Part shown: piece after piece, positions 1 to 10,990 of the stretch
Layout: every line of letters starts with the position of its first letter
Position numbering within the stretch: the first letter of the stretch is position 1
Source of the DNA: Neoceratodus forsteri
Taxonomy: Eukaryota; Chordata; Ceratodontiformes; Ceratodontidae
DNA length: 64,000 nucleotides
Reading direction: 5' to 3'
Assembly (NCBI GenBank): GCA_016271365.2
Contig: JADMNL010000023.1
Coordinates: forward strand, 603,852,501 to 603,916,500
Notes under the pieces: model-generated
Seen by the model: only the letters and a program-made list of their open reading frames with translations
Told to the model about the DNA's origin: nothing
Database searches by the model: none
Translations under genes and position numbers: made by a program

Positions 1-1412
1 TTTCCCTATGGTATCTTCTGTCCTGTATTATTATAATTGAAAATGCTTTATTGATGTTAAAGAAATGACAAACATACAGAAAATGCACCAATACAATGAG
101 TAGGTCAATATAGGAACTAACAATTCTGTTCTGTATTGAATATAGTTTACTTTTCTTGTGGGGATAAAGCATGTTTTTTTTTTCCTTTTCTTTTTCGGTT
201 GCATGATACAGACTGTCGGGACACACCACTTCCCAGACTGCCTTCCGACTTCTTTCAGGCTAAGGATCTGTACATCAGCATAGTAACATGGTAGGACATA
301 AGGATGATTTTATCTGCAGCAACTGACTATAGCCAGTTGAGAATGGGCAACCTTGCTTGTTGAGTTATGTTACTTTCCGTTACATTTGAGGAAAAAATAT
401 TTGACTGAAACGTTAGTGAAATTTTGTTTCAATGTTTTATTTACATATGGTGAGAATACTGGTAGCATTTTTTCTCATACACTTGCATTTTAAATAAAAA
501 CATGTGAAATTTGTTTTACACTGTGTTTTACAAATTTCTACCTTGAGGTGGCTGTGAGCCACTTGATCTATAATAATGATCGAGTTTGTGAGCTTGAGTT
601 AATAGAGAAGTAGTAGGACCTGAGAATTTCAGCCCCTGCCATTAGCTGACCTTATATATTTTTTACCAACCTGTTTTTAGCCCCAACTTCCACTGTCGGG
701 CCGTTTTGTTTCCCCATCGATTCTCTCCCAAAATATCCTGCCCTCAAGGAGCTCAAGGAAGCATGGGCACATGGAGGTGTGTCCAGATTGCTCCAAGAGC
801 CTGGCCAGCGTCTTTCATTATTTATGGCGCCACCAGGCTGCACTATCACCTGTGGCAATATAGCAGCAGGGACGGCGACCTGTGTCCCTCGGAAGAGGAG
901 AGTGTCCCCTGGGATACTCAGTCTCCCCCACCACGATGACCTGAGTCTGTTCCTGAACCTGGGTCACTGGTGGTGTGAGCAGTAGCACTACAGGTGTGCC
1001 AACAGGCTGGCACACCTAGTATTTTTCAAATGCATATGACGTTGCTTTGGGTTACCATCTAAATCGCCAGGAAAGTGTCATCTGCTGCAGAGTGTGTTCT
1101 TTTTTGTTTTTGCAGGAGCTTTTTTGGCAGTTGGGGGAGGATGGAAGAGAACCAGAACACATTTATTGCCGCATTGCCCCTATGAGTAGATCCTGTTAAA
1201 ATTGCTTTGTGATAGCAGGCAGCATATGTAGGGCCAAATTGTTTTCAGTTTTCAACAGAATACACTGGTAAACTGCTGCTTTATTTTATTCGTATTTATT
1301 TAGGTTTAAATTGTTTTGTTGTTTCTGTTTCGTGTGTTCATGTTGATTATTTATTTTTTTTTTTTAGTTGTTTAACCAGGAGTAGCATGCTAAGCTGAAA
1401 ACTTTTTTACAG
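1..1412. other. AT-rich stretch without recognised gene
   Basis: The stretch is AT-rich with poly-T runs near 172 and 1352. Positions 660-1020 are more GC-rich and hold short overlapping open frames on both strands, none with a recognisable domain. I see no exon, RNA gene or named repeat here. It may hold decayed repeats too old to recognise by eye. Confidence 0.5.
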
Positions 1413-1562
1413 GAGCGACCTGGGAGCACAGGGAAGTTAAATGACTTGCTCAGGATCACACAGTATGCAAGTGGAAGCTGTGGGATTCAAACCCAGGTCT
1501 GATCTGCTGGATGTCACCAGATTTGCAGCTCAGTGCCTTAAACCACTGCTATACTGCCTCCT
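1413..1562 (-). mobile_element. MIR-like (CORE-type) tRNA-derived SINE fragment
   Basis: On the plus strand the segment reads as the reverse complement of a MIR-type SINE. A conserved stretch ending in ACTTGCTCAGGATCACACAG lies near 1443-1462, then GGATTCAAACCCAGGTCT near 1483-1500 (the complement of a B-box), then a tail AACCACTGCTATACTGCCTC at 1541-1560 matching the complement of the tRNA-like head. These elements are non-autonomous and mobilised by L2-type LINEs, which also occur in this window. The copy is diverged and truncated. The family call rests on recalled consensus features and was not aligned. Confidence 0.7.
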
Positions 1563-2499
1563 GATATATATTTGTCTTAATTCTTTTCTACCTGTACAGT
1601 GCCCAGAGCCTCCGGGATGGTGCACTAAACAAATACATTTACTTTCTAAAACTTGCTTATTAAAATGGAATTTGTCATTTTTAAACCAGTGCATGGGAGT
1701 CATTTCATTGCACTTATTCATGTGAAACTGCACTTTTCACCAGCTTTTCTGTCAAACCCCTCCATTTTGAAAAAATATTTTTGTGATGATTTGCCCTCAG
1801 TTTTGGGGACAGCAATGGATTTTAAGATTTTGTCAAATGGAACTGGCCATTTGAAATCTAAAATTATTGGCTGTATATGTGCTGAGAATAGTCAGACGTG
1901 TGGCTACAGGTAACTTACTGGGGCTGCCAGGAGCTGGTGAGTGAGGTGACTTTGTTGGACAGTGGGTGGAGATTGATTGTGATACAGCACCACTGCTGGC
2001 ACCGGTGCATGAGGTGCTTTGTGAGGTGAGACCCACACAAGGTAGCTTTGAGCCTGGGGAGGTATTGCTTTGGAATGGGAGTTTGAGCTGAAAGTTGAAC
2101 TGATCTTGGTGGGTTGTGAGCAAGTTGGTAGGTGTTATGTGGAAGTTCGTTGGCTTATGTGAGCAGCATCCAGGAAGAGACCGTGAGGAAGCAGGTGATG
2201 TAGTACTGATATCTCAGATGGTTGATGGTAAAACAGTAAACACCCTGGTTCAGCAGTATGATGCCAGGCATATTTGGGCCTTATGCCTCTAGTAAGCCCA
2301 GCATGTGGGTCTCATGCCCTTGAACAGAGGAAATGCCACCTCTAAGAGCTCCATGGTGGAGTGGGTCGGGTGAGGACCCTCAGGGTCCTTGCATGACTGG
2401 GCTTAACCATTGCTGACTGATCTGGGCTGGACACATAAAGCAAAGTAGAAAACATTTTGTACATTATATACAGGCCATGGCAAAAAAAAATCAATTTGG
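1563..2499. other. No recognised gene; possible old LINE tail near 1600
   Basis: Positions 1598-1640 (a short block around GTACAGTGCCCAGAGCC) resemble the 3' tail of an L2/CR1-type LINE, but it is too short to classify. From 1900 to 2440 the sequence is G-rich on the plus strand with short open frames that I cannot relate to any family. Nothing else can be supported. Confidence 0.35.
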
Positions 2500-2504
2500 G
2501 TACC

Positions 2505-2645
2505 TGTAAATTTTCTTTCTCCGCTGGTCTCGGGCTTCATAACGTCTGGGCTCCACCTCCTGATGACGTCATTAGGCAGGACTCTGTCGTGCAGAGGGGG
2601 GGGGGGGTAAGGAGCCCTCCCCTTCTGATTGAAGCCAGTCATTCT
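2505..2645 (+). repeat. DIRS-A inverted terminal repeat (3' end of element)
   Basis: This segment reads on the plus strand as GCTGGTCTCGGGCTTCATAA at about 2523, passes through a G-homopolymer of 13 at 2598, and ends near GGAGCCCTCCCCTTCTGATT. The reverse complement of 8175-8312 gives the same order of blocks with mismatches. That makes the two ends inverted repeats, the defining terminal structure of DIRS elements. Transcription signals in this family usually lie in these repeats, but none was identified here. Confidence 0.85.
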
Positions 2646-2789
2646 TCACGCAGTTCCTCTGAGGCAGTACTACAAGAACTTGGAAACAAAAACACATTTA
2701 TGGCATAAATGCCCCAGGGGCTAAAAACACAACAGTCAAGGTCTCAGTGGTCCTGAGGTGAACCAACTATATACATTCTGGGAGGGATT

Positions 2790-2878
2790 CCGGAGACCAG
2801 CCGTCGGAGAAGGAAAATTTACAGGTACCCAAATTTTGATTTCTCTCTCCTAAGCTGGTCTCCGGGCTTCATAACGTC
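2790..2878. repeat. DIRS-A internal complementary region
   Basis: Positions 2792-2827 are the reverse complement of the outer end of the left terminal repeat (the block with GGAAAATTTACAGGTACC). They are followed directly by 2840-2878, which matches the outer end in direct orientation (TCTCTCTCCTAAGCTGGTCT then CCGGGCTTCATAACGTCTGG). The two element ends are therefore joined head to head inside the element, next to the 3' repeat. In the accepted DIRS model this region templates repair of the termini through a circular intermediate. Confidence 0.75.
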
Positions 2879-3905
2879 TGGGATATCCAAAAGCAGTGCA
2901 TCCCTAGAGTGCGGGTGGGAAGAATGTCTATTGCTCTTATGGGTCCACCACCGCCTGGAGCACTCTGCTGCCAAAGGACGTCCATGAAGGACATTACATC
3001 CAGTTTGTAGAACTTTGTGAATGTGTGGATGGATGACCAAGTGGCCGCTCTGCATAAGTCTGCTGGGGATGCTTTTGTGAAGTTCGCCCATGAAGTGGCC
3101 ATAGCCCTGGTGGAATGGGTCTCACTGGGCCAGTAGGACTACTCCCACCCTGATAAATGCCTTATAGTGATTACTGATCTGATCCATCTAGCTATAGAGT
3201 CTTTTGAAGCCTTTTTACCCACATTTTGGCCTGCAGTTAAAACAAACAAGCTTGATGTTTCTGGATAGCGTCAGTCCTCTTAATATACAGTCTGAGTGCT
3301 CTCCTCGGATCTAGAGTATGAAATTCCCTTTCATTTTTGTTTTTGGGATGAGGACAGAAGGAAGGAGGATTAGTTTGTGGTTACAGTGGAGATAGACATA
3401 ACCTTCGGTAAAACCCTGGATCGATCTGGAGTACCACAGAGTCCTGATGAAAAAACAGTGAAGGGCTCTTCAGTTGATAGCGCCCCAATTTGCTCATTCT
3501 CCTGGCTGATGTGATAGCTACCAGGAAGACCACTTTCATTGTGAGATGCATGATAGAGGCCTCTTTCAGAGGCTCAAAGGGTGCTTTTGTTAGGGCCTTG
3601 AGAACCAGATTAAGTCATCAAGGAGGAACGGTTGGCCTGATTGGGGGATGTTTTAACGTCTCTGCTCTTAGTAACCTTCTGACATAGGGTGAGACCGTAG
3701 GGAGTCTCCAGTGTCTGCCAACAAGAGTGCCCCTAATGCAGAAACTTGAATGCGTAAGGTGGCTGGCTGCAGACCTTTGTCAAAACCCTCCTGCAGGAAC
3801 TGCAAAAGGATCGGAGGGATATTGGATGGTCCTGTAAAGTTTTAGATTGTAGAAGAACAAAATTTTGCCAGATTCTATAATACTCTAGAGGAGGAGGGGC
3901 ATCTA
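2850..3905 (-). pseudogene. DIRS-A tyrosine recombinase (broken)
   Basis: On the minus strand the C-terminal half encodes THSTRAMATSWANFTK near 3130-3085, followed by LCRAATWSSIHTFTKFYKLD near 3062-3005. HSTR supplies the His-x-x-Arg motif, and the Tyr in HTFTKFY sits at the catalytic tyrosine position. Upstream, around 3830-3730, the frame reads LLQFLQEGFDKGLQPATLRI, typical of the N-terminal core-binding part. Stops near 3660 and 3600 and frame changes break the gene. This enzyme family resolves and integrates circular double-stranded DNA intermediates. The second half of the catalytic core is well preserved although the gene is dead. Confidence 0.8.
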
Positions 3906-3989
3906 GAGTTTATCATCATTCGATGCCTGGGCGGTGTAGCCCAGCTCATGAGCGTTCCGCTCAATCTCCAAGCCGAGAGGACAGATTGG

Positions 3990-4310
3990 TCAGATTAGGG
4001 TGCATCACGGACCCTGATGGAGGAGGTCGAATTAGTTGGAAGATAAAGGGTTATGCCTCTGACAGTTGAATTAGTAGTGAGAACCAAGAGGCGGGCGAGG
4101 CCACCTGGGGCATAGTGAATCATCTCCGCCTGTCTAGCCACCTTGTGTAGGACCCTGGATAACAGCGGAATTGGGAAATGCATACAGGAGGCCGAGACAA
4201 CCCAGTTTAGGGAGAAGGCATCCTGAGCTAGTGCTAGTTGTCCCTTGCCAGGGAGCAGAACTGTTGCGTCTTGGCGTTTTGTCGACTGCAAACAGATCTA
4301 CCTGAGGATT
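3990..4310 (-). pseudogene. DIRS-A region between RNase H and recombinase (methylase-like)
   Basis: The minus strand holds a 98-codon open frame (4291-3995), and another frame reads FPIPLLSRVLHKVARQAEM. This matches the equivalent parts of DIRS-B (22390-22480) and DIRS-C (26270-26430). In vertebrate DIRS elements this position is occupied by a domain related to phage Dam-type adenine methylases. No intact methylase catalytic motif can be read here. The assignment therefore rests on position and similarity between copies. Confidence 0.5.
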
Positions 4311-5790
4311 GCCCCACTTCTCTGTTAGTAGTTGAAATGCAGAGTCCTTCAGTTCCCATTCTCGGGAGGATGTCTTGGCAGCTTAGCCAGTCTGCTGTGA
4401 CATTTTCTGTCCGGTATGTACCACGGCTTATACTCGCCAGGTGTTTTTTCTGCCCACTGGAAGAGAAGAGACTCCCGGGGCATTTTTGAACTTTTTATGC
4501 CGCCCTGATTGTTGATGTAGGCCACAGTTGTTCGATTGTCTGTCAGAATTAATACATCCTGGTTGCATACATGCTGACGGAAGTGTATTAGGGCTAGCCG
4601 AACTGCTCTGATCTCTAGGATGTTTATGTCTGTGTCTTGATTCCGTCAGGGACCACTTGCCCTGGGCCGACATCCGGTCCAGGTGAGCCCCCACCCTCTG
4701 AGGCTTGCATCCGTTGTGATTCTTGTTTGGAGCGGATGGCCTAGCTTCCAGCCCCTCATCACATTGTCCTTCCGAGACCACCATGCAAGAGAGGTTTTTA
4801 TCTGCTGAGGGATGGGGATGAGCTGGTGCTGATTGTGCCTGGACTGGCACCACAGCTTGAGCAGATGGGCTTGAACTGGACGCATGTGTGCTATAGCCCA
4901 TGGGACTGAGTCTGCCAGTGACATCAATGTCCCGATCAGCTGCATAAAGATCTGCGCCGGCTGATGAGCGGAGCTTTGGAACATGTTGATGAGCTCCATC
5001 AGGTCCTTGAATTTCGACTCTGGGGGAATACCTTGTTGTCCCTCGTGTTGAAAACTGCTCCCAAGTGTTTCAAGGTCTGGCTCGGAATTAGAGAACTCTT
5101 CTTCCGATTGATGACAAAGCAGTGCGCCGTGAGACACTGTACCACTTCCTTCACAGCCTGTACCGCTTGGTTCTGCTGCGGAGCTTTGAGGATATTGTCC
5201 GGATAAGGGAAGAGCTGGATCCCTCTGTTCCGAAGGTGAGCTACCATTGCTACTAGCACCTTTGAGAAGGTTCTTGGGGCTGAAGAAAGGCCGAATGGAA
5301 GAGTTTTGAATTGGAAGTGATGGTTCCCTACCTTGAATCTCAGACATTGCCTGTGCAGGTTGTGGATAGGAATGTGGAGGTAGGCATCCTGTAAGTCGAT
5401 GGATACCAAAAAATCTTCCTGCAGCACACCTCTGACAATTGATGACAAGGTTTCCATCTTGAATGGTCTGCTGCGCACAAAAAGATTTTAGGAATTTGAG
5501 ATCTAAGACAGGTCTGTGGCCTCCTGTACGCTTGGGTACGGGGAAAAATATGGAGTATACCACCTGATTGATCTCGTGGGGGGGGGGGACAGTTCGATAG
5601 CCCCTTCTAGCAGAAGGTCTGTAATGGCCTGCCACGTCGCTTGTCTTTTGGCCAAGTTGTTTGAGGGGGGAGAGGGTGCCACATGAGGCAAGGGGGGCTT
5701 GGACTCTAACTCTTATCAGGTAACCTTTGCTGATAATGTCTAATACCCATCTGTCCGACATGGTCCGGGCCCATTCCTCAAAACTCTGAA
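4311..5790 (-). pseudogene. DIRS-A reverse transcriptase-RNase H (frameshifted)
   Basis: Two overlapping minus-strand frames carry the gene. One (5761-4646, 371 codons) contains TDRWVLDI-like entry sequence, FPVPKRTGGHRPVLDLKFLK near 5545-5490, and TTDASLRGWG of the RNase H start near 4720. The other (5478-4999) carries SIDLQDAYLHIPIHN, FKTLPFGLSSAPRTF and the active-site loop. The change of frame between them lies around 5480. The catalytic box reads FPYPDNIL (about 5220-5190) where the family has Y-L-D-D, so the second aspartate is lost. DIRS reverse transcriptases copy element RNA to DNA in the cell. Similarity to DIRS-F is high along its length. Confidence 0.85.
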
Positions 5791-5826
5791 AGCCTGCCCC
5801 TTACTTGAGGATGGGCCCGCATGGTC

Positions 5827-7453
5827 TCATTGTGACTTTTTGGTGCTATTCCTGGTGTCTATGGAGCCTCCACCTCCACCGGAACCGCCCCCTCTGAAAT
5901 TCCGTTGGTTCCGGGAGAACCATGTTCTTTTTCCTGGAAAGCTGGAGTTCTGTCCCTTGTTGTAGCCTCTGTCACGAAAATTGCTCCTTGGACCCGAAGA
6001 CCACGCTTTGGCCCTACTCCTGGACTGTGGCATATGCACCTTCGCTGTTTCCCCGGATTCCTTCACTGCCGATCCAAACAGGAGGTTACCTTAGTAGGGT
6101 GTGTTCACCAAATGGCTCTTTGAGGATGCGTCTGCTTGCCATGCCCCAAGCCATAGGTTGCGGCGAGCCGAGGTTTGATAAAACATGGTCTGCGCAGCTC
6201 ATCTGACCGCCTCCTCTGACACATCCGCTGCATAGGCGAGGCCAAACCTAATTAGTGCAGCTGATGGATAGTGGGGAGTTCTTTTCTGGGTCCCGTGAGT
6301 TGAAAGGCTAATTCCGATGCCCATGATAGGGCGGCACTTGCAGAGAATAGGTTCGCTGTGGCTGCCTTGAGGGAAGTCGCTGAGGCTTGAAAGGCTTTTC
6401 TGAGGGAGGAGTACACCTTTCTGTCTACTGGGTCCCTTAGCGAAGCCCCTCCTTCAGCTGGTATGACAGTTTTCTTGGTGAGGTTAGAAATTAAGGGGTC
6501 GATTCTGGGTCAGTCGAATCATTTTTCGGACCGTTTCTTGTCAGACTTAAGAAGTTTGGAGATTCTGGGAACTGGATAGGCGCGTTCTGGACCTTGCCAT
6601 TCTTCTTTGAGTAGATCCTCAATAGCGGCAGGTATAGGGAAGGCTGTCGCCGGTCTTGAGGCAGAAGCCAAGCGAAAAGTCTGTTTTGGTTGAGAGGGGA
6701 CAGGGACAGAAGAGTCGAGGTGAATCTCGGAAATTACTTTTTTGATGAAAACGTCGAGGTCCTCCAGGTCAAAATTTCTGGATGGGGAGTCATCAGAGTC
6801 TGATGATGAGTCCACAGTCTCCCCCCTCCTCGGTGGAGGAACTGGTGACCGAGGATTCTGGGGAAAAATCTCTGTGGCGTTTGCCCTTGAGTATGCCCGT
6901 GGGACCACTTTGGGCCTGAGACCCTTTCTTCCTCCTGCGAGAGGAATGGAGACCGTCCTCATCTGACGATCTGCCCCCATATCTGGATTTCTTTTTCTTG
7001 TGGAAAGCGATGATAGGATGGCCCCCTTGGCAGAGGAGGATGGGGTGGGTGTCTCCCCACCCCCTTTTAGCCTTTTGTGGGGTCTCCTGTCTGGCGAACC
7101 TGAAGGCTGCCACTCAAAGAAAGAAGGGTCCAGCGCAAAGGTCCTATTCAGTCTATCAGTTCGGGGTCTAAGGTGGGAGTGCCTCCGTACGCTGTTGATC
7201 CCCTGGAGTCAGCCAGTCGTTCAGATCTCTCTGGGACATGTGACTGGGCTCGCTCCAACCTGGAAGGAGCCGTCTGGTCAGACCTCTCTTGGGTATTTGC
7301 CTGTGCTGAGAGAGAGGTGGCATCCGCTGAGCCTTCCCCACTAGCGGCCGCTGCCTTTTCACAGGTAAGGCAGAGAGAGCCAGCAAAAGTGATTAAGAGT
7401 GGGGACTTACAAGCGCTGACATTTTCTTCCCTGCTGGATTTCTCTGAGGCCAT
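5827..7453 (-). pseudogene. DIRS-A gag-like protein (frameshifted)
   Basis: The N-terminus starts near 7453 (MASEKSSREENVSACKSPLL) and contains a short Cys-x-x-Cys segment, LCLTCEKA. A middle part (6980-6519) is acidic then basic, with SSSDSDDSPSRNFDLEDLD and a run of charged residues, and it shares FPIPAAIEDLLKEEWQGP with DIRS-F. The C-terminal part (6066-5827) ends in a Gly-rich run (FRGGGSGGGGG). The same order is seen in DIRS-F at 61200-62730. Gag of DIRS elements is thought to package element RNA. At least two frame changes (near 7100 and 6500) break it. Confidence 0.75.
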
Positions 7454-8174
7454 TTAGTACTCCTCGAAATTGCACTGGTCCAGCATTACTTTCCTTTAGC
7501 TCTCGTGCCCCTATCCTCACGTTGGGGGGAGAGATATGCTTTCTGACTACTGCTTTAGCTGTCGTCACCACTGCTTTTCTTTAGCCATTCTCACTGCTTT
7601 TCTTTAGCTCTCGTCCCCCTATCCTCACGTGTGTGTGGGGGGGGGGGTAGAATCCTGTGCTGGCGCTGTTTTCAACAAGCTGTATAGTCCAACAAGCTCC
7701 TATCGCCTTACTCACTGGACAGGGGCGAGGAGCAGACTGGGGAGCTCGGGAGGTGGCTTCCCATGCTGAAAATCGTGCTGACCAAGGTGCTCGAAGTGAT
7801 CAGGAGCGCCCTGGCTTCCACTTTCTGGTCGCGCTATTTGGAGTTCAGGCAGTCGCGCACTAGCGATCTAGAAGCTTCCGGGACGCTAGCCGCCGAAGTG
7901 ATCAGGAAGCTGTGACGGGCAGTCTTTAAATGTTTCCGGTGACCGCTAGTCGCCAATTCTAGAGACCCCTGGGCTGGCGGCAGTTAAAGCCGCTAGGTCG
8001 CTGGCCTGATCGTGAGGTGCTGTTGCGTGGTGGGGCCAGTCTGTGCAGCTTGCGGGGCTAAGACTGGAATCCCACCACTAAAATTACAGTCGGAGTGTTC
8101 AGATTCCCTGGTAGATATTGAAAAATAAACTTAGTCTCTTCAGCCCTGCTCCCGCTGCACGCTGCCTGCTTCAG

Positions 8175-8312
8175 ACAAGGCAGGAAGTAAACTGGCTTCA
8201 ATCGGAAGGGGAGGGCTCCTTACCCCCCGCTGCAACTTGGAGTCCTGCCTAATGAGACGTGCCAGGAGATGGAGCCAGATGTTATAGCCCAGAGACCAGC
8301 TTAGAGAGAGAA
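8175..8312 (-). repeat. DIRS-A inverted terminal repeat (5' end of element)
   Basis: Its reverse complement reads TCTCTCTAAGCTGGTCTCTG and then the blocks ATTAGGCAGGACTCCAAG and GGTAAGGAGCCCTCCCCTTC, matching the left repeat at 2505-2645. The outer boundary is set at GAACAGGT (8306-8313), where similarity to the other end stops. Transcription of the element should begin in or just inside this repeat, reading leftward. Confidence 0.8.
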
Positions 8313-8319
8313 CAGGTAG

Positions 8320-10712
8320 TACAATTTGCTAGCTCTTCATTGAAGATATCCCCTCCATTGGGCCACAACTTTGGAACTGTGAGTCATCTGTCAGAACTGC
8401 TTCGAAACTTACTAGCTGGAGCTGCCCACAAAGACGTTCAGTGTCTGCATCTATAGTCATAGGCGACCCCATTACTCCTCAGTTTGTTCTCCAACTGTTG
8501 TCTGCTCATTGGACCTGCAGAGAAACTGTCGTTTCTTTGACTTTGTTTTCTAATACTACACTTTAACTTATTGATGTTACTCTTTATACCACCTTTAAAA
8601 GAACCTTTATTTAGGTTTTGTACTTGCGGTTACAAGATCTGCAAAGATGACGCTTTCATGCTTTGTTTGCTGTTTAGGCTTGTCCCACAATATCTGAGCC
8701 TGGAAGATCTCCCCAGGGATTCAACCAGGCCACAGAGAGACTCTGAAAGAAGACTCTAGAAGCTTTCATTGCCGTCAAGGCCATGGAGGCTCTAGCCAAG
8801 ACACAGTGCTGTAAGCCAGCTTCTCCCTCTCACTTAACCGCATCCTGGAAGGGAAGTTCCTGGCATTTGGTGCCAAGGTCGTCTAACAAAGATATGGGCT
8901 GAAGTCCTCCCCTTTAGACCACCACAAGCATAATGGTAAAGCTACTGCTTTGCTGGTGAGATTGAGGTCTCCTCTGAAAGAGGGAAAGGCCTCTTTGTCT
9001 GCTCTTGCGGCATCTAATATGGGCCTCCTCTTCCCTGACCGTTGATGAGACACCAAGGTTGCGATTTGGCTTTGGGATTGCTGTACCTGCTGTGGACATT
9101 ATGTAGCCTCTGTCATCAGTTTCTATGCCTTCAATTTTATTGTCCTGGTCTTTTACAGGGTGCTGTTGACAGGTTGTGCTGGCCTCATTCTCCAAACTAT
9201 TTAGACCCCTATTGCTGTCACTCCTGCTGAAGAAAATAATGGCCGTCCCATTGACTGGGCCTTCCCTGTCCGTGCCATCAACGGAATCCAAAAGCACACC
9301 TTTCATTCCTCTGCAGCCACCCCTGACGTTGCCTCTTATTCCCATTGTCATTCTATATGATGAGGTAGAATACTGTCCTGATCTCCTTAATATGGAGGAG
9401 GATGAAGAAAGGGAGAATCATCTCGGGGTCGAGTCTCCTCATGCAGTGAGGACTCTGGTAGTATCCTCCTTAGGATACCTCTTTCCAGGCTTTACTCTGA
9501 CAACTCCTAAATGTTATTGGATTTAAGACTGAGGAGGAGAACTCCAGAAAAAGAAATGGAATGTACTTTTTAGAGGTTTCCATTGCACCCTCCATATAGT
9601 TCCTCCTGTATATCCTGTCTTAAGAGGAATGCTCCTTTGCTGCCTGGCATAGGCCTACTACCTTGCTTGCAGTGCCTAAGAAGGCTGATAAGGAAGGTAC
9701 TTTGCTCTGTTTAGCTTTATTATGCTTCCCAGCCTGAGATGGATTCTGTGTTATCATGGCTGCTCATGACCACTTTGCCTCCTGACCAATAATTTACGTG
9801 GTTGGATATTATGGGCAAATGAACTCGCGACTCTGCATCCATGGGCCTAAGAATTGCCAGCTACCAGGCATACCTGATTTAAAAATCAGAATAGCCTGTG
9901 GAAATCAGCTGTGTCTACCAGTCAGGCTCTGCCTGGTGGTCCTGCCAAGACACAGGCTTGCTTAAAGCCACAGCTGCTGGTGTGGGTGCTGGAAAGCACC
10001 CTTTATGCTCTGTATATGACGCTTTTGTGATGTTTCTGTTCTCCTCAAGCTGCAGCTGGAGAATGCCACGCTAATTCAGGTAGTTGCCTTCTGGACTCGC
10101 TCGATTTGTTTTCCACTTAGACAGCATCTGGCAGTAGTCTCCTATTCTGCTCCTTCTTTATTGGAGTCTGCAGTCACAGGCCCAGGGATGATTGTTGTTG
10201 GTGTTTGTTGGTTTTTTTTTTGTTTTTTTTTTTTTGGGGGGGGGAGGGGGTTCACCCCAGGTGGCTGTCTTGCTTGTGGCAAGAAAGTCTTCTACAAGAC
10301 AATCTACTCTTTGAAATGGAACCCCAACTCCCAAATTTTTAAGCCCTGTTCTACCTTAAGGTGATATCTGAATTTACATTGAATTGAACTATGCATCTTC
10401 CTGTGCATTATCCAGAGCATGCTAATAAAGATGAGGCATTGCTCTATATACTTGATGTACATAGAACAGAACATTTCTATCTTGCTGGGACTGCAGAAAG
10501 TCCCCTCAGCTTTTTGTTTCATTATCCCTTGAGAAAGAGGGGGCCCCTGTGACTAAACAGTGCCTGTCTAAATGGCTGGCTAAACTGCATTTAATTTTAT
10601 GGGAAGTACGGTAAGGAACTTAGTGCTGCTGTGCCTGGCCATTCTACACGTTGTATGGCTGCTTCTGTTACTAGCTTTCAGAATGTTTCTGCAGTTGACT
10701 TGGTAACGTACA
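8320..10712 (+). mobile_element. DIRS-G: old, internally deleted DIRS remnant
   Basis: Several decayed pieces in DIRS order lie on the plus strand. At 9176-9526 an open frame with VEYCPDLLNMEEDEEREN resembles the acidic middle of DIRS gag. At 9660-10160 there are gag-like segments without an open frame. At 10550-10710 the sequence reads in broken frame as TKQCLSKWLAK and then GHSTRCMAASVTSFQNVSAV, matching the recombinase His-x-x-Arg region of DIRS-C (AHSTRGTAASLAAARDI). No reverse transcriptase is visible, so most of the element is deleted. It starts directly after DIRS-A, and its 5' boundary is uncertain. Confidence 0.55.
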
Positions 10713-10724
10713 ATCTGTTGGCAG

Positions 10725-10990
10725 ATGCAGACCGGCTGGCCCCCCTAGTCTGTCCAGTTTGTCCCTGCCCTACCCGATCTTTGTGTCAGTCCGTCCCCGC
10801 CCCCCCGCTTTTCTGCTAAGATTCGTTAGTACCTGGCCCATGCGTGCTTGAAACCCACCACTGTATTTGCTTCCACCACATCTGCTGGTAGACTGTCCCT
10901 GGCATCCATTACTCCTCCACAGAAGTAGTTTCTCTCATCCCTCCTAAGTCTATGTGCTGCTGCCCTGTGGCTTGGGAGGAGATATCCTCT
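10725..10990 (-). mobile_element. CR1-like LINE 3' fragment
   Basis: The plus strand carries, in order, a tail-like block (GCAGACCGGCTGGCCCCCCT... CTAGTCTGTCC), CATGCGTGCTTGAAACCCAC and ACTCCTCCACAGAAGTAGTT. This is the same series of motifs as the better preserved CR1-like copy at 15590-15830, read from its 3' end. It is a short 5'-truncated copy, the usual fate of LINE insertions. Confidence 0.6.

Larger units (their letters stand above)
2500..8312 (-). mobile_element. DIRS-A: full-length, decayed DIRS-type retrotransposon
   Basis: A complete DIRS layout reads right to left: inverted terminal repeat (8175-8312), gag (7453-5827), reverse transcriptase and RNase H (5790-4311), methylase-like region (4310-3990), tyrosine recombinase (3905-2850), internal complementary region (2878-2790) and second inverted terminal repeat (2645-2505). 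DIRS elements replicate through RNA but integrate with a tyrosine recombinase instead of a DDE integrase, so no target-site duplication is expected and none is seen. All frames carry stops or frameshifts, so this copy is dead. The termini are related to those of DIRS-B, -E and -F, all sharing the block CTCTCCTAAGCTGGTCTCC or a close variant. Confidence 0.9.
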
